Below, one piece after another: positions 1 through 11,249 of a DNA stretch of 64,000 nucleotides. A program made the position numbers and the translations under genes. Position 1 is the first letter of the stretch. Each line of letters opens with the position of its first letter. Source of the stretch: Apoda limacodes (Eukaryota; Arthropoda; Insecta; Lepidoptera; Limacodidae); the NCBI GenBank assembly GCA_946406115.1, contig OX291543.1:36668815-36732814 (forward strand). Direction: 5' to 3'. The notes below the pieces were generated by a model. It was not told where the DNA came from. It ran no database searches and saw nothing but the letters and a program-made list of their open reading frames with translations.

Positions 1-1422
1 GGGCTGGATACCGCAAGTGAGTTTGGGATCGTCGACAATTCTCACAGCCCGTCGTTGAACCGAGTCAAAAGGGCCAAGCTGGTATCCGGGGGCACCCGCC
101 CAGGGATGGCAGCAGTACTCCATATGGGGCTGGACTTGCGACTTGTAAAGCAGCAACCTTTGCCCCGAAGTGGAGTACTGCTTCGCTCTGTTGAGTACAC
201 CAAGTTTTTTGGACGCCAGCTTCACCTTGTCTAGCAAATGACCTCGGAACTGAACATCGCTGGAGATGTCAACACCAAGGATCCCTTGGAGATGGAGAGG
301 GGAGTGTTCTGGAATTGTGGGACCACAGTGAATGGGGTTTTCTTAGCGGTGAACGCGCGACTTGTGTATTTGAAGGGTTGAATCGGACCAAGTTTTCCTG
401 TCCCCAGTCAGAGACCTTGGACAGACCGATCTCAATTTGAGACACAAGTTCTTCACGTTTTTCCTGCATAACGGAACGAGGTATGCTTGCACGGCCCGTG
501 TAATAAGCGTCTCCAGTACTGTCATCTGCATAGCAGCAAAAACAGCGTAGGAGACAGCGCAGAGCCTTGCGGGACACCAGCATTAATGTCCATGCTATCA
601 GAGCAACGACCGTCAACTACGGTTCGTATGCGTCTGCCAGACAAAAAGCTAGCCACCCATTTGCACAAACCCTCGGGCACTCCGTAAGATGACAACTTCG
701 ATAGAAGACCCCGGTGCCAGACCCGATCGAACGCCTTCGCTATGTCTAGGCTACATGCCTATGCCTCCCCCTGACTCTCAATGTCTAGTGCCCATCGGTG
801 TGTGAAATAAACTAGAAGGTCACCAGTCGAGCGACCGTGGCGAAAGCCATATCGACGGTCGCTGATCAGGTCGTATTTTTCTAGGTATCTCAATAGCTGT
901 GTGTTGATCACACGCTCCATCACCTTGGAGAGGAGATAGGTAATACGATAGGCCTGTAATTCGCTGGATCTGATCTATCGCCCTTTTTGGGCACCGGGTG
1001 CACATACGCAGTCTTCCATGAAGACGGAAATTGCCTAGTGTGGTAGGAAAGCGCAAAGAGGCGCGTGAGTACAGGACATAACTCAGGAGCACACTGCTTA
1101 AGCACCACTGCTGGTATACCGTCTGGCCCACTCGACTTATGAACGTCTAGGCAAAGTAACGCCCGCCGGACTTCTCGCTGTGTTATAGAGATTTCCAGCA
1201 TAGTCTTACCGCACCACGGTAAAGTAGGTGGTACAGCGCCTTTGTCGTTCATATTCGAGTTGGAGGCAAAGAGACTGCCCAATAGATCGGCTTTCTCTGT
1301 TGCACTATGGGCCAAGGCACCATCGGTCTTTCGCAGTGGTGGTAACGACGACTGGCAGAAGTTCCCCTCGGCAACTTTAGCAAGTGAACAGAAAGCAAAT
1401 CGCTTCTTAAACTTCTTAATTT
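1..1422 (-). mobile_element. Broken non-LTR retrotransposon (LINE), RT half, continues past window start
   Basis: The minus strand encodes a reverse transcriptase broken by frameshifts. From right to left: the endonuclease-RT linker (1422-1200), the RT palm start with SSGPDGIPAVVLKQC and VPKKGDRSDPANYRPI (about 1160-950), a middle part in another frame (1131-820), and YADDSTGDAYY with the following thumb region (616-269). Positions 1-840 closely match the copy at 48363-49270. Relative to that copy, roughly 35-40 bp just before the YADD box is missing (around 535-545), which fuses the upstream frame directly to YADD. The right end falls in the linker with no endonuclease, so the copy is 5'-truncated; its 3' end lies outside the window. 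It is inactive. I recognise the family as a widespread lepidopteran LINE of the CR1/Jockey group but cannot fix the clade. Confidence 0.85.
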
Positions 1423-2310
1423 GATTTTAATTAGGCTTACCTATCGTATTCTTTTGCACTTAAACCAAGCTCGTGCATACAATATCATATACACGTTGCA
1501 CCTAGGTACTGTAGCAACTCTTTACTTTAATCTGTCAGATCTCTGCCCTGTGACCACCAGTCACCTGTATGTAATATGATATTGGTCTGATTTCCGCCTT
1601 TAGACAACTCGCTTGCTAACTGTAGGAGAGGTACTGGGGATGTACCACTAATTATGATTGTAAGGTTCGAGGGGTTGGTATTTCAGTAATCAAAGATGTA
1701 TAGGGGTGTTAACTTAATGTTTAATTGTTCCCTTAACTTAACTAATTCGCTGACAGTATTTTAACCATATTCTATGCACTTACTTTTCTGACAATCAAAT
1801 AGAATACGTAACTTTTCCATATTCGGCTCCTGGGCATCGGACATACTTGGCGCCTCAGTCTTATATAATAATGCCTTCCAAATCATAAGAAATAAGGAGT
1901 ACCTTTTATGTTATATTCGATAATATCCGATAATATCCGTAAATTCATAAAAAAACTTCATATTTTCCATATAAATTCACTTGACTGTCACAATCCTGGT
2001 TTTTTTTTTCATCTTTCCATTTGTTTAAATTGTAAATACCTCCTTATTTCCTTCTTAAATTAACCTAATTGTAGATAAGTGGAAGAGTAATAATAATGAG
2101 CTTGTATCGCTTCCACTTCCCGCAAACACCTATCACCTGCAAACCCGCACAGATCTGTTACATATTTTCCACCGGCCGCATGAAAATTATAGTAACAAGT
2201 TGCGTATAATTTTCTCTTGGCTTACTTAATATACTTCTGACAACACGGTGTAAAGTATTCAAATGACTGGCTATTACAATGGCAGTCTAACTGAATAAGA
2301 TCGTCTTTTA
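1423..2310. other. AT-rich spacer, no gene seen
   Basis: No open frame with recognisable homology and no clear repeat boundary. Only short AT-rich stretches are seen. Confidence 0.6.
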
Positions 2311-2750
2311 TTAGGGTTCCGTACCCAAAGGACAATTAGCGGAACCCTATTACTAAGACTCCGCTCTCCGTGCGTCCGTCCGTCTGTCACCAGGTTGTAT
2401 CTCATGAACCGTGATAGTTAGACAGTTGAAATTTCCGCAGAAGATGTATTTGTATCGCCGCTATAACAACAAATACTAAAAAACAGAATAAAATAAATAT
2501 TTAAATAAATAATAAATAAATAAATAAACATACAACAATCGTGATTTTTTTGCTCACTATTGATAACGGCAACAGGTAGACGCTTAAAATATTCACAGAA
2601 TATTTAGTTATGTAGTCACTTTAAAAATAAATAATTAAATTAAAATAAAACAAATATTTAAGGGGGTTTCCCATAAAACAAACGTGAGTTTTTATAGATA
2701 ATGGTACGGGACCCTTCGTGCGCGAGTCCGATTCGCAATTAGTCCATTTT
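2311..2750 (+). repeat. TAGGGTTCCGTACC-type interspersed repeat (LINE 3' tail), copy 1
   Basis: It starts with TTAGGGTTCCGTACCCAAAG, passes through CCCTATTACTAAGACTCCGC and ATCTCATGAACCGTGATAGT, and ends with CGTGCGCGAGTCCGATTCGC near 2740. The same string of blocks recurs at 49285-49410 (reverse), 52458-52560 (degraded) and 54488-54863. I recall this as a common 3'-terminal sequence of an RTE-like lepidopteran LINE. The family name is not verified, and no RT is attached to this copy. Confidence 0.7.
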
Positions 2751-4730
2751 TCTGTTACACTCACTCCAAGTAAGCCACGGAAAGGCCTGATACAACATTT
2801 ATTTTAATATTTCAGAATATTCCTAACATTGATAACCGATATCAATTTACAAATCATATGCTAATTACGGTAATACAAAATCAAACATTTACACATTATC
2901 TTAGTTAATAATTATCCCATCCAATAATATTCTGTTATAACAGTAAGCATATATTCTGTAAATTCCAATCCCCCATTTACTTTACCTATTTGATTCCCTA
3001 CGGATAATTTCATAATGCTAGAAATAAACATACATGTAAGTATCTACTACACGTTACCATAACTACTCCTTCATCCATCAAAATTAATTTATTGACTTTC
3101 TTCCTTAAAGTATTCAGGTTTGACTAAATGACATTGACTTTAATCTAATAAATACATAACCGAAAAAAAAAAAAAAAGATAATAGTTAATTTTTATAAAT
3201 TAGCCTCACTTAATGCGAATTCATGTTAAATAACTTCATATCAATCAAATAAACATATTTTTTTATTTATTCTAAGTATTATTCAAGTTTACTACATTTT
3301 CGGGTTCAACATCACCATACGTTCAAACCTTATGATAACATTTTATACCAACCCATTAGTGATAATAAAAAAATCATTTTACATTAAACATCAAATAAAG
3401 TTCAATGACTTATGTTATCATTATTTTTATTTATGAAAAAAAAAACATTGAGTTTAGACATTTATTCTTTTTAATATACTACTAACAATTACTAAATATA
3501 CTAACTATAACCATTATTATCATGCTAAATTATTATAACTACGAAATACAAAAACCCAAATAAATATAAATTACGACTCATACGTCATGTGTTTTGCACG
3601 GAACCAACGTCTCTTGCCTATGACTCGCGCCTAACGTTACGCCTAAAATGTCCTGCCTGTATTTCCCATAAGCATAATGTGTTCTAACTGATTTCGGACT
3701 TTTCCCCAAGAATATATCAAATGGACAAAATTTCGATGAGTCATGTTTAGAAATATTATACTATATTATATTATAGTTACAAGCGTTCATATAGTCATAG
3801 GTGTTATGGTGATTTTTGGGGTAAAAACTGCACTTTGTGATGGAAGCAAGCCGCTGTGCACAGTGATAGTAGGGACCAAAATAAGCGTTTTTGCTGGCAG
3901 CGCCCAAAAGGAAAAAATATTAAAAAAATAAAAAAGATTAAACAATTGTCGAAAATCCCGATTATTTGAATTTTTTTTTTTAAAAAATTTCGGTTTTTAC
4001 TTAATTGCATAAAAAATTGTATGAATAGGGTATTTTTTATTGCTCTTATTATAACGATGTTAATAACGCGTCTGATGAAAGAAACAGCATGTCAATATGT
4101 TAAATAGTAATGATAATATTTAAGATTCTGTGCTCGCTTTCGAGCGCCGCACTGCCAAAAAAAAACAAATACAATAAACGGCTACACGGATTTTCATACC
4201 CAAACGTTATTTTATGTTAAATATAATATATATTTTTTGTAATATATGAAAATAATATTATAAAAATAATTTAAAATAAAATATTAAAATTAAAAAAAAT
4301 ATTTAGAAACATGGTAGAAAAATATGTCCATTTTACTTAACGAATGTCTAAACTGTTTTTTTTTTATTTTAGATAAATGTATTTTACAATCAAAAAAAAC
4401 CGCATCAAAATCGCTTACTTTGTTTTTAAAATACGTGTTGCAGAAGTTATCAGAAGTCATATTTAATTTTGTATATAGATATTTTGGTGACTTACTTTAA
4501 AACGTGTAATTGGAAAAATTGTATTAAGTAGTAATGTTTACATAATATTAATATAAACAAAAAAATACATTTATTTATTTTATATAATATTTATATTATA
4601 CATTTTTAATAATGAAAATCTAATCGCCTTCTTCAGTTTCCAATTCAAAGGCATCGTTAGCACTGAATAAAGAAATTAATATCGCAATGATGTACTAATA
4701 CGACAATATCATGATAATATTGCAGGTCAA
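2751..4730. other. AT-rich intergenic region without recognisable genes
   Basis: About 2 kb of strongly AT-rich DNA with many A and T runs. Short frames around 3743-4010 on both strands resemble nothing I recognise and overlap each other. They are treated as chance. Confidence 0.6.
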
Positions 4731-4739
4731 AATGTATGT

Positions 4740-4993
4740 TATACATACGGTTGATTTCTACAGTCGCCCTTGCAGGATTTACATTGCAGAGTGCAGGGTA
4801 ATCCGACACGTCGGCAACCGCAACGCATTGTTTCGCAGCCTGATTTACAAGCGCATTGATCGAGCAGGGTTAATTCTTGCCAAATGGCCGTTTCACTTGA
4901 CCTTGTGGAGTCCAGCCACCTTGAGAGGTCTTGTTCCATCCCCAAAAAGATGGACATAGGATGGCAATATCTAAATTCAAACAATTTTCCCAT
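4740..4993 (-). pseudogene. Cys-rich CXC (tesmin/TSO1-like) C-terminal fragment
   Basis: The minus frame carries a cysteine-rich segment: CACKSGCETMRCGCRR, then GLPCTLQCKSCKGDC, ending NQPYV at 4739. The spacing (CxCKxGC, then CxCRRxGLxC, then CxxCKGxC) is that of the CXC/tesmin zinc-binding repeat. In Lepidoptera it is often found at the C-terminus of uncharacterised, repeated and probably transposon-associated proteins. Upstream there is only a short stretch before the frame closes, so this is a fragment. Its upstream end (4930-4962) is duplicated in inverted orientation at 5072-5104. Whether it was ever host-encoded is unknown. Confidence 0.5.
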
Positions 4994-5104
4994 ATATAGC
5001 CCGTCTGGTAAGCGGCGCGTAGTGCATGTTTTGCAGGGCAGACCAAAATTACTTATAATTATATATAGTTAATCCTATGTCCATCTTTTTGGGGATGGAA
5101 CAAG
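4930..5104. repeat. 33-bp perfect inverted repeat with 109-bp spacer
   Basis: Positions 4930-4962 (starting CTTGTTCCATCCCCAAAAAG) are the exact reverse complement of 5072-5104. The left arm lies in the Cys-rich fragment's coding strand. The right arm therefore repeats the same codons (SIFLGMEQ) on the plus strand. Confidence 0.85.
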
Positions 5105-5668
5105 CTCGAAAACCGACGCACGATCTGTACAAATCTCCGCACATGTTAAAAGAATATCATCTTCAAAAAAACCTAATACATTTTCTGTATAACATATAGG
5201 AATTGCCTTCGCGATCATAAACTTATGTTTTAAGAATTTATTTCTCTAAAGATTACAAAATAATCGCAATACAAAAGTTTTTTTCGCCGAGTAACGCGTT
5301 GTTGCACTTGCACTTTTTTCGTAAAAACTAGTTTTTAATTAATATCCTTTAATAATATTTTTCGTATTAATAGACAAGTTGTAGTGGACTGTAGGTTAAT
5401 TGAAATGGGGCTCTGAAAAAAGCCTGACATAAAATTGAAAAATGAAACAAAATTTGATTCTGCTCGCCACAGCTTATAATTGCCTTGCACTTGCTTCGAC
5501 AAGCATTTAATAATTCTTTAAATTATAATTTACAAACACCCATCTATAAATTACAACACCTTTTTTAAAATATCGTGATTTTAATTTACACTTCACTGAT
5601 TTTACTTAATTTCTATGATTTTACACAAATATTCTGGTTTTATAAAAATGATGATAGACATATATCGA

Positions 5669-5702
<34 letters not shown>

Positions 5703-6194
5703 GATATATGTCTATATCGACTACTATATGTTGTCTTTCACTAAGTTTTTGTGTGGGCTAGATTTTGAGTCACTACAGTAAGTACAATAAGTTAAGTACT
5801 AAATCTAGAAGGTTCTATGGAACAACCTCTCCCTCTGATGGGGTTTTTCATTTTTAATATAAATATAGAACGAATTTTGAATTTGTATTCAGTCTTCAAG
5901 AAAACTTCAACAAGTTAATAGCTTTGAAAGCTAAGAAGTAAAATTTTTGTACATATGGGTTATAATTTTAGTTAGAAGCATAAGTTAATTAAAATCGGTC
6001 TGTTGTGTGCATATACGCGTTTTAATATCTCAAGCGCCTAAGAAGAAACTCCTTGTCACGGGCAAAACCTTGTGCCACAGATATCGAAGGGTCTGTCCGC
6101 ACAATTTGGTCAGCTTCGAGCCGAATTTTGGAAGAACCAGCAATTTCGGTTGCTGAAGAAGTTTGGTCCATTGCAACCGAAAGAGCCCAGAAAG
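5105..6194. other. AT-rich spacer; leader of the BEL/Pao copy may start near the right end
   Basis: No protein homology is seen. An AT-dinucleotide hairpin sits at 5655-5714. About 6000-6194 may be the untranslated leader of the BEL/Pao gag that follows, but no LTR boundary can be placed. Confidence 0.45.
5655..5714. repeat. Long hairpin: 16-bp arms around an (AT)n core
   Basis: TAGACATATATCGAGA (5655-5670) is perfectly complementary to TCTCGATATATGTCTA (5699-5714). The intervening AT dinucleotide run is itself self-complementary, so about 60 bp can fold into an almost continuous hairpin or cruciform. Confidence 0.85.
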
Positions 6195-7552
6195 ATGCCA
6201 GTTACAAGAAGCTGTAAAGGCGCAGCCGAGACGCATGAAGACGCGTCAGCCACGCAGACTGACGCCACCGCCACGACCGGAGAAACGACCACGCATACTT
6301 GGTCGTCAGGGCCAACCACGACGACGACAGCGTCCACCACCGACGCCGCGAAAGATGCACAGATTAGCGTCGTCACCGCCATAGAACAGCCCAACTCCGT
6401 ACCTGACCCGCCGAAGAACATCGCCGGGTCAAGGAAGTCTGGAAGAAGAACTCGAAAAAGAGAGTTAATTGAAGAATTAGCACGACTTAAACTGGAAGAA
6501 ATACACGCCCAAGCAGAACTAACGAAAGCACGACTGGCCAGAATGGCTGATGAGTCGTCAGACTCCGACGACCGCGAGAGCGTCGAGAGAGAATCACGGG
6601 TAAGAGAGTGGATCGAAGAGCAGCAAGGGCCACCTGCATTATTAGCAATCGCCAGAAATCCCCAACAGAGGGCGCCACCGTCGCACAAAAAAAAATAATC
6701 GGAAATTGACCGACGTCGAACAAAACCGGCAGGAATATGTCGAAGAAAAATCCATACGGAAAATGGAAGGAAGTTCGACCGTCGATGTAGCTATGCTGGC
6801 AAATGCATTAGCGCAAGCCGTGCGACAGAATAATACACCTAGCGCCGCCCCTCGGTACGTTCAGGAACTACCAACGTTTACGGGAAAAAACAAGCGAATG
6901 GTTAAATTATCGATCGTCTTACCAGAGTACAGCGAAATATTTCTCCAAAGTAGAGAATGTAGCTAGGCTACGGAGAAGCCTACAGTTTGCGGCAAAAGAA
7001 ACAGTGTCCAGTTTACTACTAGTCGACCCAGAACCGGAAGTTATAATGTCAACGCTTGAACGCAGGTTTGAAAGACCTGAGATAATAATTATGTCTGAGA
7101 TGGACAAAATGAGTACCGCACATAAATTAAACGAATCGCCCCGTGAATTGTGCATTTTAGCTTGCAAAATAATCAACAATGTCGCCACGATAGAAGCATT
7201 GAACAAACGCGAGTACCTTTACAACCCAGAGATGGCGCGAGTAGTATGTGAAAAGCTTACTCCTATATTGAGATCAAAATGGTTCGACTACAGAGCTGGA
7301 CGGTCAGATGACGTACCAGAACTCAAGAAAATGGCCGATTTTCTCAACATAGAAGCGGACAAATGCGGAAGCTACGCGCTGCCAGAAAAGGAGCGTACTA
7401 CGGAACGAAAAAACTTTGCGAGACCTACCGAAAAAGTTTTTCACACTGCTGAAACGAGACAAAGAGGGCCTACGACGTGTCCACTGTGCAAAGACGACCA
7501 CAGACTGTCGAGATGTCCCACTTTTTCAAAGAAAAGCGTGTTTGAGAAATGG
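6195..7552 (+). pseudogene. BEL/Pao retrotransposon gag, frameshifted and cut off
   Basis: Structural protein of a BEL/Pao LTR retrotransposon. The likely start is ATG at 6195 (MPVTRSCKGA). An acidic and charged N-terminal region of about 165 residues ends in a stop near 6698. The next part begins around 6706 and includes APRYVQELPTFTGKN, where the DUF1759-type gag domain opens. A frameshift near 6900 moves the domain to a third frame (7004 onward) with LLLVDPEPEVIMSTLERRF and YLYNPEMARVVCEKLTPIL, as in BEL/Pao gags. A zinc knuckle CPLCKDDHRLSRC follows at about 7475-7515. Homology ends after SVFEKW near 7552, where an antisense Ty3-type integrase begins. No protease or pol follows on this strand. 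Non-functional. Confidence 0.85.
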
Positions 7553-8285
7553 ACATGTGGATTTCATAAGGCGAGTAAGGAGTTTCGCTATGACATGTTA
7601 TATTATACGAAAATGACCAGAATTTCAGCCATTCTGACCAAGTAAACGGATTGTTTCAGTCTGAATACGTGAATATGAAGCTAAATTTTTATCGGTTACC
7701 TCTATCGCACCAGTTTCATGCCTATAACTGGTGGAATGTAATTTATCTATTTTGAGTAATTTGCAAACATCAATAAAAATTTTGGACATAAATTCCTGAC
7801 CACTGTCGGAGCAGATGACACGCGGTGAGCCATATGTTAAAATGAAGTTTTCTACAAAACTTTTAGAAACTTCAGTACTAGTTTTCGCTTTTAGTGGAAA
7901 TGCACAAACGTACTTTGTAAGTTCGCTCTGTAGAGGTAAAGTATATGAATAACCGGAATTGTCTGTCTCCAAGTCACCTACTAAGTCTAAAAATACTTTC
8001 TCAAATGCTGATGTAGCTGTAGTTGTTATTTGCATCGGCTGTTTGATAATTTTGGTATATTTTTGCTTTTGGCATATCTGACATTTGTTGACGTAATCAG
8101 TGACGTCAGCTTCCATGTTGGAACAAAAATAGCGTCTTTTTATATTGCTTAGCATGCGTCTAACCCCGGCGTGACCTGCAGTTGGCAGTAAATGAAAATA
8201 GTTTAAAATAACTGTAATATCGTTTTTATCTGTAATTCGCTTACAATTTTTAAGAATGCATAACGTTAATCTCTTTATATTTTAC
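7552..8285 (-). pseudogene. Ty3/gypsy-type integrase fragment
   Basis: Read right to left on the minus strand: an H2C2-like zinc-binding segment (HLLPTAGHAGVRRMLSN, then CQICQKQK), followed by an rve core. The three acidic residues are visible in FLDLVGDLE, ICSDSGQEFMS and HETGAIE, with normal order and spacing. The main frame is 8155-7625, extending in frame rightwards to about 8255. A frameshift near 7630 continues the C-terminal core (FWSFSYNITCHSETPYSPYE) to about 7552, where it meets the oppositely oriented BEL gag. Protease and RT are absent beside it. The segment 8286-8550 may be further Ty3 spacer sequence but is too weak to call. Confidence 0.85.
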
Positions 8286-8550
8286 ATTACCTTAAGTATT
8301 TTTTTACGAAATTTTGAGTGGTAGTTAGCTCTGAATAATTATCTATAATTTGGTAGGTTACATGGTCAGGGATCGTTGAGTTTTGGATAATGGTTATGCG
8401 GGTTAAAGTTTTTTGGAGCAGCAATGATTTAAGGAGTTCCATTTACATATTTTATTTTTAGGTCTGACTCAACATTATTAATTCGTTGTTCTAGTTCCTT
8501 TACTTATAGCTTCATGTGATTGCTGGTTTGGTGTTCAGTCTGAATATATT

Positions 8551-9290
8551 TTAATTTTGTTTTTTTTTCAGAGGAGATTTATTTCGAAAAAGTGTTTTTG
8601 TAATTTCGTTAGAAGACAAAATGACTTTAATTGGCCGGCTTTTGCCTATTACATGTTTGCCAAGTCGAAATGTGTTTATAGGGTCAGGGCATTCAGGATA
8701 AATACTTTTTAATATTTTTCTTACTTTGTTGAAATCGTTTTCTGACTTGGCCGCGTCCAAACCAGTTATAATAACGTTTTTTTCCCTTTTATAACGTTCT
8801 TGTGGTTCTGATACAATATCTTCACAAGTTGACGCAGAAACTACCGGCGCTTTAGCACTATAAGGTGAATAAGAATATTTTTTTATAGATTTTAGATAAT
8901 CTTCTTATGACATTATTTTAGAGTTCAAGGTGCTATTGTAACTCCTTAACTTATTTATTTCTGTTTCTAGTTTATCATGTTTTAAGCTAAGAGATTCTGC
9001 TTTTGAGTTAATATTTGAGATAAGATCTTTGACAGCAGATACTTTTTCGCATATTTTATTTAATTTTTCGTTTTGTGTCTTTGCCGTTTCTCTGAAAATA
9101 TCCATTATCTCTTGGCGAAAATTTGATAACTCGTTCTTAAAAGATGATACATCATTCTCAAGCTGCTTTCTTTTACAAAAGTATTTTGTTGCAGATCTGT
9201 GCTACTATGGCCCAGCATAGATAAATCAGGTTGCGAGCCACCAGCACTGCCGCCACTTGGAGATCCTAAAATGTTTACTTTTCTCAGCTT
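8551..9290 (-). pseudogene. LINE ORF1 fragment (coiled coil plus RRM-like part)
   Basis: Two minus-strand frames form one decayed ORF1. The N-terminal part (about 9290-8905) has the glycine/serine-rich SGGSAGGSQPDLSMLG, then a heptad-rich coiled coil (residues like NSKAESLSLKHDKLETEINK). The second part (8760-8551) has DAAKSENDFNKVRKILKSIY and FRLGKHVIGKSRPIKVILSS, typical of the RNA-binding domain of ORF1 proteins of CR1/Jockey-type LINEs, and ends at a stop after KKKQN. ORF1 proteins of this kind coat element RNA as trimers; this is family knowledge. The matching ORF2 is not adjacent. Confidence 0.7.
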
Positions 9291-9447
9291 TTCTTTAAGC
9301 TATGTAAGACCGCCCTTATAATCTGTAGTCGGGTCGGTGGACCGCCTACGGCTAATTGATGTGGTTAAAAACGTCTTAATGCACTTGTTTGTGTAGGCAA
9401 AAACAGATTTTGTTTTACAGGAGCTTAGGTTTAAACTATATTAACAA

Positions 9448-9537
9448 TGTTGCGTTTCTTTCCCTTACTAATTGCTTGAGGCAGAGGACGTCCCATTTTG
9501 AAAGTTGTCGCTATTACAAAAATTGGTAGTATGGAGA
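9448..9537 (-). repeat. Putative LTR remnant, left copy
   Basis: TGTTGCGTTT... through GGTAGTATGGAGA matches 14760-14936 in the same orientation, apart from about 110 bp present only in the right copy. The two copies flank the minus-strand BEL/Pao element, which is where its LTRs should be. The left edge TG (CA on the minus strand) suits an LTR end. Confidence 0.45.
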
Positions 9538-10743
9538 GTCAGGCTCTGAGTCTGAGTCAAATTTATAATTGTCACTGAAAATTACATAAAACTTATTGTA
9601 CCTTTTAATTTTATTACATAAAATTACTTAAAACTAAACTTCACAATATCAATTTCACACGCCAAAATCTGTGTGTTCAATGGAGTTTGAGTCTAAAAAG
9701 ATTTTCGCTAACGGTCCTTCGCTACAGATTCACGGCATACTATATATGGACTAAGTGTAGATAAACACATATCAAACATTGAGGATACATTCTGGAAATG
9801 GTTCTTGGTATTTTTGGACCTGTAGTATATTTAGCATCGACTACTTAAACGAGGAGATCTAATTATATCGATGCAACCTAATTTCTAGACCACACCTAAC
9901 ATGCAACCAAAAAAATTATAGACTACGTAAAATAAATCTTAAAACAAAGATTCCTGCAGGATTGATTGGTTGTAAGAACGCTGATTTGAGACTAGTATGT
10001 GCTTAAGGAAAAGTAAATGAGAAATTTGGATGCTTAGACTTATTTCCAGTATGGAGGGATGGTTTGAATATCTAGAATTTTTTAGTGCTGCTAGCTGGTT
10101 AATTCTTGTCTTCTGACTTCCAACAGGGTTTGGTAAAATGGAGTGCTTGTGTGACCCAACAAGTTTCGATTACGGTAAAACTTCTATATCTAATCGCTTA
10201 TATCTTATTTCATGTCCACAATAAGAAGAACAGAAGATGGTTTTGGCGCTCGCCGGTTTGTTTCGACGTGTTGACCTCGTATTATGTTAAATATCCTTAA
10301 TTTAAAATATCAAATTACAACAATTCTTTCCCTAAACTATCAGGTACCTTTAATTTTTTTTAACGCGTCGCGAGTTTTATTATTCACTGTTATGGTCATT
10401 GAAAGTGAATGAAAAAAACATCAAATAGTGTGAAGGCAGCAGTGTTATTCTCGCGAGAACCCTGATGTTTACCACTTCCTGATAACGGCCGAGGATATCA
10501 AGACACAAATATTCCTGTCAGTATCCGAGGTTCCAGCTGAAGGAGGACTACAATTCTTTAGAGAGAGGTAACAACCACGTCGAGTCTCAGTAAGTGGATA
10601 CTACTTAGTCATGGAAGAGATAATTTAAAAATTTGGCTTATTTTTTTCAGCGATTTTGTTTTTTTTTTAACCTTGTAAAACTTGGAAACTACTTACAAAA
10701 ATTGAACACACAAACAACGAAACTATTTATATAAAAATAACTA
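9538..10743. other. Region where BEL/Pao integrase would be expected; nothing recognisable
   Basis: The minus-strand BEL/Pao pol stops at 10744. The 1.2 kb up to the left LTR-like repeat has no integrase motif on either strand. It is either deleted and replaced, or decayed beyond recognition. Confidence 0.5.
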
Positions 10744-11210
10744 TTACACTTGCCACCACAACTGTGACGTACTAAGTGCATCTAGACCTAAACCACGGCT
10801 AACTACGTCCGCTGGGTTCAAAATTCCTGGACATTGGCGCCACGGATGTTCTTTTGTCAAACTGTGTATTTCGGCAGTCCTATTTTGAAGAAACGGTTTT
10901 AATAAATTTGTTGGCATGCCTACCACCCTATAACAATAGTTGAATCTGTCCAAAAAATTACTTTACTAAATTTAGTATGTAAAGATTTACTTAACTTTGT
11001 AAATAATTTTGCACCCAATAATGCGCCACATAACTCGAGCTTAGATATTGTGAGAGGCTTGGTCGGGGCAATTTTACTTTTCGAGCTTAATAAGCGCACA
11101 GAAATGACCGTTTCGTTACTTATAGCCCGGACATAAGCGCATGCACCACAGGCTATTTGTGAGGCGTCCGTAAATATGTGTAGTTCTACATATGTAGGTT
11201 CATTGCACAT
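10744..11210 (-). pseudogene. BEL/Pao RNase H fragment
   Basis: HIFTDASQIACGACAYVRAI (first catalytic Asp in TDAS), ISKLELCGALLGAKLF (catalytic Glu in LEL) and IFWTDSTIVIGW (third Asp) appear in order. After a frameshift near 10920, LNPADVVSRGLGLDALSTSQ follows, as in Pao-type pol. The sequence ends at the linker and no integrase follows. Confidence 0.85.
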
Positions 11211-11249
11211 AACATAGCGGGGTATTCGTAAACAACTGAGCGAAGCAAG

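Noticed and set aside
3743..4010. Overlapping short frames on both strands
   Set aside because: No recognisable motif and mutually overlapping.
6110..6688. 192-residue minus-strand frame opposite BEL gag
   Set aside because: Ser/Val-rich shadow; the plus strand has gag homology.
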